A DNA stretch of 16,108 nt, from positions 1 through 16,108 of the forward strand of contig JAGFXI010000012.1 of the NCBI GenBank assembly GCA_017861095.1. Direction: 5' to 3'. A program made the position numbers and the translations under genes. Each line of letters starts with the position of its first letter. Positions within the stretch are counted from its first letter, which is position 1. The DNA comes from Deltaproteobacteria bacterium. Lineage in GTDB: Bacteria; Desulfobacterota; Syntrophobacteria; BM002. The notes under the pieces were generated by a model. That model was given only the letters and a program-made list of their open reading frames with translations. It searched no databases and was not told where the DNA came from. Positions 6,169 to 13,455 of this stretch are shown in pieces.

Positions 6169-6906
6169 ATGGGAGGAACAGAGCCCCAGGGGAGAGAACT
6201 TATTCTCGTGGGCACGGTGCACCGCGATCCGGAGGGTTTCAAGAAACTCGCCGTGGTCCTCGCTCGGGAGCGGCCCGGGGCGGTGGCGGTGGAACTGAGT
6301 CCCTATGGCCTCTTCTTCCGCTGCCGGGAGGGTCGCCGTCTGCGGCGACGGCTCGAGCGGCGGTTGAGGCGCTCGGCCAAGGCCCGGGGGGGCGCCTGGC
6401 AAAGCTGGGGGCAGCTCCACGCCATCGATCTCCAGCTCGCCCTGCCCTTCGAGTACCGGGCCGCTCTCCGGTACTGCCGGGACACGGGTGCACCACTCTC
6501 CCTTATCGATCTCTCCTCGTGGAGCAGAGAAGCCATCCAGACCAAGTGGCCCCAGATGGTGAGCCTCGAGAACCTGAGTCTCATCTCTGCTGAGCCCCCT
6601 GAGGCACTTTGTGTCGTGGTTCGGAGAGACTACGAGATGGCAGCGCGGCTCCTGCACGAACCGGCGCAGTCTCTGGTACCTGCCTTCCTCCGTTCCTGCA
6701 CGGAGGATCCGGCCTGGGAAGAGCGGGAGGCGGTACTCGCCGCGAAGGTTGCAGAGGTGTTCGGAGAGATGCAGATGGGACGGTTAGTCTACGTCGGAGG
6801 TTGGCAGCACCTTGTCGGCTCTCGAGGCTGCGGCACCCTCTACGAGCGGCTTGAGCACCTGACACCGAGACGGGTGTTGCTTGCGGACTTCGCCGAACGA
6901 CGGTAG
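6169..6906 (+). CDS. TraB/PrgY/GumN-like domain protein
   Basis: The 245-residue product opens with LVGTVHRDPEG (residues 13-23) and then PGAVAVELSPYG (36-47), the GT-H and VxVEL pattern of the TraB/PrgY/GumN group (TIKI-like fold; members are putative metallopeptidases or shutdown proteins for pheromone signals). A late motif VYVGGWQHL may correspond to the second conserved GxxH segment. Residues 50-75 are strikingly arginine-rich (CREGRRLRRRLERRLRRSA), suggesting nucleic-acid or phospholipid contact. There is no obvious signal peptide or membrane anchor, unlike many family members. It follows the J-domain gene by 137 bp on the same strand and precedes the SRP RNA promoter. The start is ATG 6169 with AAAGGA close upstream. 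The assignment rests on short motifs and is tentative; biochemical role unknown. Confidence 0.6.
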   Translation: MGGTEPQGRELILVGTVHRDPEGFKKLAVVLARERPGAVAVELSPYGLFFRCREGRRLRRRLERRLRRSAKARGGAWQSWGQLHAIDLQLALPFEYRAALRYCRDTGAPLSLIDLSSWSREAIQTKWPQMVSLENLSLISAEPPEALCVVVRRDYEMAARLLHEPAQSLVPAFLRSCTEDPAWEEREAVLAAKVAEVFGEMQMGRLVYVGGWQHLVGSRGCGTLYERLEHLTPRRVLLADFAERR

Positions 6907-6913
6907 CGGAAGG

Positions 6914-6942
6914 TTGCTCCGCCACACGCGCCATGGTATCAT
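6914..6942 (+). promoter_or_regulatory. ffs: Promoter for SRP RNA
   Basis: TTGCTC (6914-6919) and TATCAT (6937-6942) are 17 bp apart, directly ahead of the SRP RNA and 8 bp past the preceding stop codon. The predicted transcription start would be roughly 10-15 nt before the mature 5' end. Confidence 0.65.
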
Positions 6943-6960
6943 CCGGGTCACGAGAAGACT

Positions 6961-7241
6961 AGGCCCTTGGTCGTGCTAGACGGGGAGTTAGCGGTGCCCT
7001 GTAACCCGAAATCCGCTCATGCGGGGTTGAATCCCCTCTGGAGAGTCCCGGCCTCATCGGTTCTTGTCGGGCGTTGGTCCTGATTGGAAACTGCGCAACA
7101 AACGGATACGAAACCCGTCAGGTCCGGAAGGAAGCAGCGGTACCTATCGCGGTTTGTGTCGCAGCCTCTTCTAGTCACGGAGTCGACGCCGGCGGTTCCG
7201 GGAGGGGTCGAACCCGATGGAGGGTGCACGGCCAAGGGCTT
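6961..7241 (+). ncRNA. ffs: Signal recognition particle RNA, large bacterial type
   Basis: RNA core of the signal recognition particle, which binds Ffh and targets nascent membrane proteins. The S-domain hallmark GTCAGGTCCGGAAGGAAGCA lies at about 7118-7137, and the Alu-domain signature CGTGCTAGACGGGGAG followed by GCGGTGCCCTGTAACCCG lies near the 5' end. The two ends pair: CCCTTGG (6964-6970) with CCAAGGG (7232-7238), extended by further pairs on both sides. At about 281 nt it is the long form with an Alu domain, as in Bacillus, Thermus and several deltaproteobacterial-type lineages, not the short 4.5S form. Exact ends are estimated from the closing stem; a U-rich stretch (GCTTGCTTTGTTG) follows and may end transcription. 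Confidence 0.95.
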
Positions 7242-7296
7242 GCTTTGTTGTACCTCGCCTCACACCTCGGCAGGTTTATGGCGGATTCGCTTCGTT

Positions 7297-7326
7297 TAAC
7301 CCGCATTATGCACGAGCCACCTGCTG
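7297..7326. repeat. Solo copy of the repeat end found at 10959-10930
   Basis: Thirty bases beginning TAACCCGCATTATGC match the right end of the 239-bp element between phoH and pgpH, read in reverse, at 26 of 30 positions; all four differences are transitions. No matching partner end was found nearby, so this is a relic or a solo end of a dispersed repeat family. Confidence 0.7.
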
Positions 7327-7342
7327 CGGCGGAGTGGGCTAC

Positions 7343-7514
7343 GGCAGGGGGGTCTATGAGGCAAAGGCGTCACGCCAGGGCGTGATCGCGGCATTGATAG
7401 TATCGAGTGAGGCTTGGCGTTGTGGCAGAGGGGCATACAAAGTCCGGGAAGCCTCCCTTTCAGCAAAGGAAGGTAGTGGCTCCGGATGCGCTTTGCCTCA
7501 TAGACCCCCCTGCC
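7343..7514. repeat. 172-bp element closed by a 24-bp perfect inverted repeat
   Basis: Bases 7343-7366 are the exact reverse complement of 7491-7514. Inside lie two more hairpins: TCACGCC (7370-7376) with GGCGTGA (7379-7385), and a nested stem GCAT...TCCGG...CCTcCCTTT / AAAGGaAGG...CCGGATGC around 7433-7489. No open frame looks like a gene, and no target duplication is seen at the ends. It could be a miniature inverted-repeat element or a structured RNA. The rest of the gene-free stretch 7242-7595 shows nothing else apart from the solo repeat end and the hairpin at 7559. Confidence 0.65.
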
Positions 7515-7558
7515 TCCGGCGCCGGGTTTGGGCAGTCGCGTTCATGGCAGAGTTGTCA

Positions 7559-7588
7559 GGTGGATTACGGCCGGAGGCCGAATCCACC
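7559..7588 (-). terminator. Strong hairpin just after mazG
   Basis: GGTGGATT-a-CGGCC, loop GGA, GGCCG-AATCCACC gives 13 pairs with one bulge, starting 7 bp past the mazG stop. No T-run follows on either strand, so it may be a 3'-end stabiliser or a weak terminator. Confidence 0.45.
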
Positions 7589-7595
7589 GGCTGAG

Positions 7596-8369
7596 TCAGA
7601 GTTCATCCCAGAGGGAGCGCTCCTCTGCCTCAGAGAGTTCTTGCCAACTGCGCCCAGCCGCGATGAGGCGCGGTTCCGTAGCAACAACCCACCGGTGAAA
7701 GCGCTCCAGGGTATTGCCGAGCGCCTCCTCAGTTCTGATCCCGGCCCGGAAACCGACCGCCACAAGGAGGAGGAGCACCTTGCCCACAAGGGCCGGAGCC
7801 GCATTCCGGGATAGCACGGAGGGGTCCTGGACCAATGTCGCCACAATCTGCTCGAGCTCGCCCAGAAGAATCTCCTGACTCAGGGGGCGATGGAGGGTGC
7901 GGACGAGGCGGGAGATGAACCGATGAGCCCGCATGAGGGCCGGAAGGGAGCGGGGTAGGCCGTTCAGCGTGGCCCCCAGCGAGGCGTTGGCCTGCTCCTG
8001 CCGCTTGATCTCCTCCCAGTTCTCTTTCACCTGAGTGGATGAATCCACGCGGCGGTTCGCGAACACATGCGGATGTCGGCGGATCATCTTCTCCGCCACG
8101 CCCTGGAGCACCTCCTCCAACCGGAAGGCGCCCTGCTCTTCGTAGAGGTGGGCTAGGAAGACCAGCATGAAGAGAAGATCCCCCAGCTCCTCGGAGACGT
8201 GAGCGGGTGAGTCGTGGTCGACGGCGTCGACCACCTCATAGGCCTCCTCCAGGACATACCGCTTTACGGTTGCCGGACTCTGTTCACGATCCCAGGGACA
8301 GCCGTCCGGCGCGCGCAGCCGCGCCACCAGTTCCAGCAGTCGTTCGAGCTGCGTACCGGTTTCTCCCAT
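7596..8369 (-). CDS. mazG: Nucleoside triphosphate pyrophosphohydrolase MazG
   Basis: Hydrolyses NTPs and dNTPs to the monophosphate and pyrophosphate, cleaning the nucleotide pool. The N-terminal half shows the classic CPWDREQSPATVKRYVLEEAYEVVDA (first part residues 24-40), with metal-binding E41, E42 and E45 and then E61 and D64 in EELGDLLF; RRHPHVFA follows at about 97-104. The second half (about residues 125-257) is a divergent repeat that keeps little of the metal motif. The 257-residue length is normal for two-domain MazG. The start is ATG 8369 with a weak GAGAG site. It follows cvpA by 12 bp on the same strand, so the two form an operon. Cytoplasmic. Confidence 0.95.
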   Translation of the reverse strand: MGETGTQLERLLELVARLRAPDGCPWDREQSPATVKRYVLEEAYEVVDAVDHDSPAHVSEELGDLLFMLVFLAHLYEEQGAFRLEEVLQGVAEKMIRRHPHVFANRRVDSSTQVKENWEEIKRQEQANASLGATLNGLPRSLPALMRAHRFISRLVRTLHRPLSQEILLGELEQIVATLVQDPSVLSRNAAPALVGKVLLLLVAVGFRAGIRTEEALGNTLERFHRWVVATEPRLIAAGRSWQELSEAEERSLWDEL

Positions 8370-8381
8370 AGTGCTCTCGAC

Positions 8382-8930
8382 TCATTGCTTCATTGTCTTG
8401 GTGCTTTGAGCCTCATGCCGCTGGCCGGCCTGTCTCTCCTGCTTTTGCTGGTAGAGCCCTTCCACCGCTGCCGGGGCGAGTCGCACCAAATGGACCCCCG
8501 CTTTCTGAAGGTAGGGGGCAAGGAGAGAGCGCCCAAGAATCTGGGAACCTCCGGGCAAGAATAGGGTGAGCACGGTCACGAGGACTGCCGCGGCCACAGT
8601 CCCCTTGAACAGGCCTACTGCGGCGCCGAGAAGGCGATCGGCCCAGCCGAGGAGCAAGGTCCGGGCGAGTTTCGAGGCGAGGAGCCCGAGGAGAGCAACA
8701 GTCAGCCAGGTGGCGAGGAAGGCGAGTGCATAGCCGAGAAAAACAGCATGGGGCAGGGATGGAAAGCGAGACCGCAGGAAATCCTCCAAAACCAGGTGGT
8801 AATGGCCGGCCACGACAAAGCCGGCGAGAATGCCCAATACCGCCGCGACCTCGAGTATCAATCCCCGCGCGAATCCACGGACGAGGGCGAAGGCCAAAAT
8901 GCCGATCAAGATGTAATCCAAGAAGTTCAT
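8382..8930 (-). CDS. cvpA: CvpA family membrane protein
   Basis: Small inner-membrane protein of the CvpA family, whose members were linked to colicin V production and to envelope stress; the molecular function is not settled. It begins MNFLDYILIGILAFALVRGF, the typical family N-terminus, and has four hydrophobic segments (about residues 4-22, 24-42, 59-82 and 98-124, counted from this start), then a soluble, charged tail rich in Gln and Lys (YQQKQERQAG). I chose ATG 8930 over ATG 8942: the AGGAGG sits directly against 8942 and is usable only for 8930, though the 12-13 nt spacing is long. The alternative adds only four residues. mazG follows after 12 bp. Confidence 0.88.
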   Translation of the reverse strand: MNFLDYILIGILAFALVRGFARGLILEVAAVLGILAGFVVAGHYHLVLEDFLRSRFPSLPHAVFLGYALAFLATWLTVALLGLLASKLARTLLLGWADRLLGAAVGLFKGTVAAAVLVTVLTLFLPGGSQILGRSLLAPYLQKAGVHLVRLAPAAVEGLYQQKQERQAGQRHEAQSTKTMKQ

Positions 8931-9004
8931 GGGGGTTCCCATCCTCCTGCGTCGGCCGCTGCCGTCAGGTGTCGAATCGTCTACAGTCCGTTTCTCTTGC
9001 GAAC

Positions 9005-9033
9005 CACCTATCAGATTCGCCGGGGGTCGTCAA
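9005..9033 (-). promoter_or_regulatory. Weak candidate promoter for cvpA-mazG
   Basis: On the minus strand TTGACG (9033-9028) and TAGGTG (9010-9005) are 17 bp apart, about 75 bp upstream of the cvpA start. The -10 is poor. The -35 is part of an 8-bp hairpin (9025-9032 with 9037-9044). Confidence 0.3.
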
Positions 9034-9291
9034 GGCTGACGGCCTGCCGCGATCCGGACCCCCACTTGCAGGGGGCTACCGTTTATGTTAGAAATCAAGC
9101 CGTTTCCGAAGGAGAGAAGGGGGTTCCACCCCAACAGGGACGACCGACCGGCACGGGTGATGACGTCGTAAGAAGTGACCAACGTAGACGGCACAGCAAG
9201 AAGCTCCAAATGCAACGCCGCAGGAGGTGTTTTTGCGAAGCCGTCACGGGTGGACCGAGCGGGATATCGTGGCCCTCCGGGGAGGAGCACT
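9025..9291. other. Divergent intergenic region between cvpA and yjbQ
   Basis: The gap is 8943-9291 when measured from the longer cvpA reading frame. It holds two compact hairpins, 9025-9044 (8 pairs with one G-U, 4-nt loop) and 9059-9075 (CCCCC / GGGGG, 7-nt loop), and a possible cvpA promoter. I see no gene, no T-run terminator and no riboswitch that I can name. A yjbQ promoter was not identified with confidence. Confidence 0.4.
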
Positions 9292-9717
9292 ATGACCGTG
9301 GTGACCAAGACCGCCGAGCTTCGCACAACCGGAGCTACGGATATTCTGGATATTACAGGGCTTGCGACTCAACACCTGGCGGAGAGCGGCGTTCGTCAGG
9401 GGGCGATGATTCTCTTCGTGCCAGGGTCAACCGGGGCCCTCACGACGATTGAATATGAGAGCGGCGTGCTCGAGGATCTCGCCGAGGCCATCGAGCGTCT
9501 CGCTCCCCGCGACATAGAATACGCTCATAATCAACGCTGGGGGGACGGGAACGGCTACGCTCACGTGCGCGCCGCCCTGGTGGGACCGTCGCTTCAGATC
9601 CCCGTGGTAGACGGGCGCCTCTGTCTGGGGACGTGGCAACAGGTGGTGCTTCTCGATTTCGACAATCACCCCCGCATGCGGCGCCTTATCATTCAGGTGA
9701 TCGGGGAAAAGGAATAG
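9292..9717 (+). CDS. yjbQ: YjbQ/UPF0047 family protein (secondary thiamine-phosphate synthase type)
   Basis: Member of the YjbQ/UPF0047 family; some members show weak thiamine-phosphate synthase activity, but the physiological role is not settled. It has the family core LFVPGSTGALTTIEYE (about residues 41-56), the segment NGYAHVRAALVGPS (83-96), and VVDGRLCLGTWQQVVLLDFD near the C-terminus. The 141-residue length is typical. The variant VPGST replaces the more usual VPHTT, as in some thermophile and deltaproteobacterial members. ATG 9292 is preceded by GGAGGAG at 5 nt. It is 4 bp from the phoH start, so the two are probably translated in tandem. With the thiW operon, this is the second thiamine-related gene in the window, although they are 8 kb apart. 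Confidence 0.88.
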   Translation: MTVVTKTAELRTTGATDILDITGLATQHLAESGVRQGAMILFVPGSTGALTTIEYESGVLEDLAEAIERLAPRDIEYAHNQRWGDGNGYAHVRAALVGPSLQIPVVDGRLCLGTWQQVVLLDFDNHPRMRRLIIQVIGEKE

Positions 9718-9721
9718 ACAT

Positions 9722-10723
9722 TTGTCCATCTCCGTGAACACCAGTGGCGGAAGCTCGAAAGGGCCCGTCCTGCGTTTTCCAGACCACTCCCTGCTCCTCA
9801 GCCTCTGCGGCCAGGGGAACGCCAACCTCCGAATCATCGAAACAGCTCTCCAGGTGAAGCTCAACCTCCGGGGTGACTCGATCACGCTGGTGGGCGACGA
9901 GAGCGCCGTGTATCTGGGGCGGCGGGTCCTGGAAGAGCTGTACACTCTTGTCGAAAAGGGCTACCCCCTCTACTCTCGCGACATAAGTCACGCCATCGAG
10001 ATCCTGAGCGGCAACCACCGGGCCCGGCTCCACGACATCTTCCTGGACGCCGTCTACGTCACCGCCAAGAAGCGGATCATCACACCCAAGACCTTGGCGC
10101 AGAAGGAATACGTTGACGCCATCCGCGGCTACGATATCGTCTTCGGCATAGGGCCGGCGGGGACCGGGAAGACCTACCTGGCCATGGCGTCGGCCATCGC
10201 CGCCCTCAACACCGAGGCGGTGAGCCGCCTCATCCTCGTGCGTCCGGCGGTGGAGGCGGGAGAGAAGCTCGGCTTCCTCCCGGGTGATCTTGTAGAAAAG
10301 GTTAACCCCTACCTGAGGCCTCTTTACGACGCTCTCCACGATATGGTCGATTTCAACCGGACCTCCAAGTGGTTGGAGCGCGGCATCATCGAGGTTGCGC
10401 CCCTGGCCTTCATGAGGGGCCGTACCCTCAACGATTCGTTTGTGATTCTCGACGAGGCGCAGAACACCACCTCAGAGCAAATGAAGATGTTCCTCACCCG
10501 ACTCGGGATCAGCTCGAAGGCGGTGATCACCGGCGACATCACCCAGATCGATCTCCCGAACGGCACGCGGTCGGGGCTGGTGGAGTCAATGGAGATCCTC
10601 GCGGGGATCTCGGGATTGAAATTCGTCTATTTTACTGATAGAGATGTCATCCGCCACCGCCTGGTACAGGATATCATCAAGGCCTATGAGAAGGCGGAAG
10701 CAAAGCAACGGCGCCAGCTCTAG
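9722..10723 (+). CDS. phoH: PhoH-like ATPase
   Basis: PhoH/YbeZ family P-loop ATPase with a likely role in RNA metabolism; it usually sits next to ybeY and partners with it. The C-terminal domain shows Walker A GPAGTGKT (about residues 144-151) and Walker B FVILDEAQN (about 240-248), then ITGDITQIDLP and a late DRDVIRHRLVQDII. The N-terminal 110 residues look like the KH-like RNA-binding part of the family. Length 333 aa is normal. The start is TTG 9722 with AAAGGA about 8 nt upstream; GTG 9734 is the alternative. Its stop codon TAG (10721-10723) is also the first three bases of the 239-bp inverted-repeat element, so the insertion may have set the present C-terminus (EKAEAKQRRQL). Confidence 0.95.
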   Translation: MSISVNTSGGSSKGPVLRFPDHSLLLSLCGQGNANLRIIETALQVKLNLRGDSITLVGDESAVYLGRRVLEELYTLVEKGYPLYSRDISHAIEILSGNHRARLHDIFLDAVYVTAKKRIITPKTLAQKEYVDAIRGYDIVFGIGPAGTGKTYLAMASAIAALNTEAVSRLILVRPAVEAGEKLGFLPGDLVEKVNPYLRPLYDALHDMVDFNRTSKWLERGIIEVAPLAFMRGRTLNDSFVILDEAQNTTSEQMKMFLTRLGISSKAVITGDITQIDLPNGTRSGLVESMEILAGISGLKFVYFTDRDVIRHRLVQDIIKAYEKAEAKQRRQL

Positions 10724-10959
10724 CCCGCATTGTGCACGGGACGCCGTAGCGAGATCGTGGAGATGGTTGTGCGACCGGGCAACCACAGGGACTCGGACTT
10801 GAGGCGCACGTTTTCAGTACGTCGCACGGTTCGCTTGTCCTGAGCCTGTCGAAGCAACACCCGCCGATACGCGGCTTTCGGCTAGTGGAGCCTGCAGCTC
10901 GGAGAGAAGAACGGCCATAGGCGCGGTCACGGCAGGTGGTTCGCGCATAATGCGGGCTA
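10721..10959. mobile_element. 239-bp miniature element with 15-bp terminal inverted repeats
   Basis: TAGCCCGCATTGTGC (10721-10735) and GCATAATGCGGGCTA (10945-10959) are inverted copies with one mismatch. The interior has no credible gene. It contains GTGCGAC (10769-10775) paired with GTCGCAC (10821-10827), and a CTTGTCCTGAGCCTGTCGAA motif (10834-10853) that resembles a repeat dispersed in many bacterial genomes. A 30-bp relative of the right end stands alone at 7297-7326. It separates phoH from pgpH, genes that are normally adjacent. A clear target duplication was not seen. A MITE or REP-like element is the best reading. Confidence 0.65.
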
Positions 10960-10971
10960 TCAGGTCAGATC

Positions 10972-13455
10972 ATGCAGTTCCTGAGGAAGGCACGGCAACG
11001 GTTAGCAGCGGGGCGAAAGGCGACGCTCTCCCTGGAACGCCGGAACGGTGTTGACCCCACTGCCGGCATGGTGCCGCCCGCCTGGCCTCGTCTCCTCATG
11101 CTTGGGGGATTAAGCCTGCTCCTGGCGCTTCTCACCACTCCCTACCACCTCCTCCTTCCGGTCCAGTACCAGGTCGGCGACGTGGCCGAGCGCAACGTCA
11201 GGGCGGTGCGGGACTTCCTGGTGCCCGACGAGGCCGCCACCGAACAACGACGACAAGAGGCGGCCACCAACTCCCTGGCAGTCTATGACCTGGACGAGGA
11301 ACCGATCCGCAACCTCCGTCAGCGATTGGCCTCGGCTTTCGCCGTGGTGCGGCCCCTATTCCTCGATACGGGGAGCAGCGGGAGGGGAGGGGAGGGGGGC
11401 GCCCGGGGCCTTCGGGAGATGCAGAAGTCGCCCCGGGAGCAGGTCTTCGCTTTGAAGAAGGAGTTCGAGGCAAAGGTCGGTGGAACGCTTTCCGATCGGG
11501 ATTACGCGATTCTGGTGCAGGAAAAGTTTGATCCTCGTCTGGAGGAGGGCGTCACGCGTCTGGCGGAGAGCGTGTTCGCCGTCGGGGTGGTGAGTAACAA
11601 GACCCTGCTCCTCAGCCAGCTGCAGAGGGGGGTCATCCTACGAAGCATCCAGAACGGGGCGGAGAGTCACATTCGTGATCTCCTAGGCTTCCTCAGCCTC
11701 GACGAGGCCAAGAGACAAATGCGCCTCAGGGCCGGCGTTCTTTTGGAGGAGGAAAAACGTCCGGTGCTGGAGGCGGTGGTCCACCTGGCCCAGGCGGCCC
11801 TCCAGCCCAATATCACCTTCAACCTGAACGAGACGGAGATCCGCAAGCAACGGGCCGTGGAGACCATCCGCCCGGCGCTCTTCCAGGTGAAGAAGGGCGA
11901 GATGCTCATCCGTGAGGGCCAGAGGGTGGGGGCGGAGCACATCCTCAAACTGGAAACCCAGGCAAGAAGCGGTCTGCAACGGGGGGTCATCTTTACCGTA
12001 GTCGGGACTGCGCTCATGGCCGGCCTCCTCGTCTGGCTGAGCGCCTACGCAGCCGGGAGGTACATCAGCGGCTTCCCGACGGGAACGAGGGACCTCCTTT
12101 TCCTCACCAGCTGTCTTGGTCTTCTGCTGGTCTTGGCCAAGCTCTCCGCCGGTGTGGCCGACGCTCTCACCACCACCTTTCCCTTTATCAGCCCCGCCGC
12201 GGTCTATTGCCTCCTCCCTCTTGCCGCAGGGCCCATGCTGGTGGCCATATTTTTCGGGCCGGCCTCCGCCATCCTCTTCGCCATTGTCCTCGCGGTACTG
12301 TCGGCCTTTCTCCTCGAGCGCCAGTTCAACCTCCTCTTTTACTACCTCATCGGCTCACTGGTGGCGATTCACCGGGTGGAGGACACACAAGACCGCACCA
12401 CGCCCCTCAAGGCGGGCCTGGCGGTGAGTCTTGTAAACGCTGTGGTGATTGTCATCTTCACCTTGACCGTGGATGAGCCTCTGCTGAGCGCCCGGACCGG
12501 GGCAGCTGTGATCCTTGGCGTCGCCGGCGGGATGCTGAGTGGGGTAATCACCACCGGTCTCTCTCCTATGGTGGAGTGGGCCTTCGACTACACCACCAGC
12601 GTCAAGCTGCTCGAGCTGGCCAACATGGAGCAACCGCTCCTCAGGGGGCTCATGGTGCAGGCCCCCGGCTCGTACCACCACAGTCTCATGGTGGGCAACA
12701 TGGTCGAGGCCGCCGCCAAGTCCATCGGGGCGAACGCCTTGCTGGCCAGGGTGGCCGCCTACTACCATGACATCGGCAAGATCAAGAAGCCCCTCTATTT
12801 TGTGGAGAACCAGGCGGGAGGTGAGAACCGCCACGAGCGCCTGGCTCCCTCCATGAGCAGCCTTATCCTCATCTCTCACGTCAGGGATGGCGTGGAACTC
12901 GCCAAGGATCATCACCTCGGTAAGGCGATACAGGACATTATCCAGCAGCACCACGGGACCGGCGTCATCTCATATTTCTACCAGAAGGCCATCGATCTCC
13001 AGGAGAAGCTGAAGAGTAGCAAGGGTGGGGAGGTTTCGCCGGTGCTCCTGGAAGACTACCGCTACCCGGGGCCGAAGCCCCAGACCAAAGAGGCGGGTCT
13101 CGTTCTCCTCGCCGATGCGGTGGAAGCGGCTTCCCGCACCGTGACCGAGCCCACGGCGGCTCGGATCCAGGGGATGGTGCAGAAGATCACGAACAAGATC
13201 TTCACCGACGGCCAGCTGGATGAATGTGAACTCACATTAAAGGACCTGCACGAGATCGCTAAGAGTTTCATTCAGATCCTTACCGCCATTTTCCACCAGC
13301 GGATCGACTATCCGGAGCCCGCCGCCAAGGGCTTAGAGGGAAGGGCTCGCGCCGATGGAGATTCAGGTAGCAAACCGGCAAAACGAGATCGAAACGGATC
13401 CCGAGAGGATCGCGGCAAAGGCAAGGAAGATCTTAAACGCCTTGGCCTGTCCTGA
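10972..13455 (+). CDS. pgpH: PgpH-type 7TM-HD membrane protein, probable c-di-AMP phosphodiesterase
   Basis: Membrane protein of the 7TMR-HD family; PgpH members cleave cyclic di-AMP. Order of parts: short basic cytoplasmic N-terminus, first membrane segment about 38-62, extracytoplasmic 7TMR-HDED region (from VGDVAERNVRAVRDF, about 71, to about 335), several membrane segments between about 340 and 525, then an HD domain. The HD domain shows SYHHSLMVGNM at about residues 566-576, YYHDIGK with H599 and D600, NRHERLAPSMS and QHHGTG, which supply the metal ligands. Length 827 is somewhat above typical. The last 36 or so residues are a basic, low-complexity tail that lies over the start of ybeY in another frame. 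The start is ATG 10972 with AGG 7 nt away, 12 bp past the inverted-repeat element. c-di-AMP as substrate is inferred from family. Confidence 0.92.
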   Translation: MQFLRKARQRLAAGRKATLSLERRNGVDPTAGMVPPAWPRLLMLGGLSLLLALLTTPYHLLLPVQYQVGDVAERNVRAVRDFLVPDEAATEQRRQEAATNSLAVYDLDEEPIRNLRQRLASAFAVVRPLFLDTGSSGRGGEGGARGLREMQKSPREQVFALKKEFEAKVGGTLSDRDYAILVQEKFDPRLEEGVTRLAESVFAVGVVSNKTLLLSQLQRGVILRSIQNGAESHIRDLLGFLSLDEAKRQMRLRAGVLLEEEKRPVLEAVVHLAQAALQPNITFNLNETEIRKQRAVETIRPALFQVKKGEMLIREGQRVGAEHILKLETQARSGLQRGVIFTVVGTALMAGLLVWLSAYAAGRYISGFPTGTRDLLFLTSCLGLLLVLAKLSAGVADALTTTFPFISPAAVYCLLPLAAGPMLVAIFFGPASAILFAIVLAVLSAFLLERQFNLLFYYLIGSLVAIHRVEDTQDRTTPLKAGLAVSLVNAVVIVIFTLTVDEPLLSARTGAAVILGVAGGMLSGVITTGLSPMVEWAFDYTTSVKLLELANMEQPLLRGLMVQAPGSYHHSLMVGNMVEAAAKSIGANALLARVAAYYHDIGKIKKPLYFVENQAGGENRHERLAPSMSSLILISHVRDGVELAKDHHLGKAIQDIIQQHHGTGVISYFYQKAIDLQEKLKSSKGGEVSPVLLEDYRYPGPKPQTKEAGLVLLADAVEAASRTVTEPTAARIQGMVQKITNKIFTDGQLDECELTLKDLHEIAKSFIQILTAIFHQRIDYPEPAAKGLEGRARADGDSGSKPAKRDRNGSREDRGKGKEDLKRLGLS

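Noticed and set aside
5911..6657. 248-aa minus-strand frame under the J-domain and TraB-like genes
   Set aside because: Proline/serine-rich shadow of the plus-strand genes with no recognisable motif.
7433..7490. AAAGTCCGGG resemblance to RNase P RNA
   Set aside because: Only a short string matches; the rest of the RNase P core is missing and the element is too small.
7217..7594. 125-aa plus-strand frame starting inside the SRP RNA
   Set aside because: It begins within a structured RNA and crosses the repeat end and palindromic element; composition is not protein-like.
9059..9075. CCCCC/GGGGG hairpin as a terminator
   Set aside because: No T-run follows on either strand, and the stem is only 5 bp.
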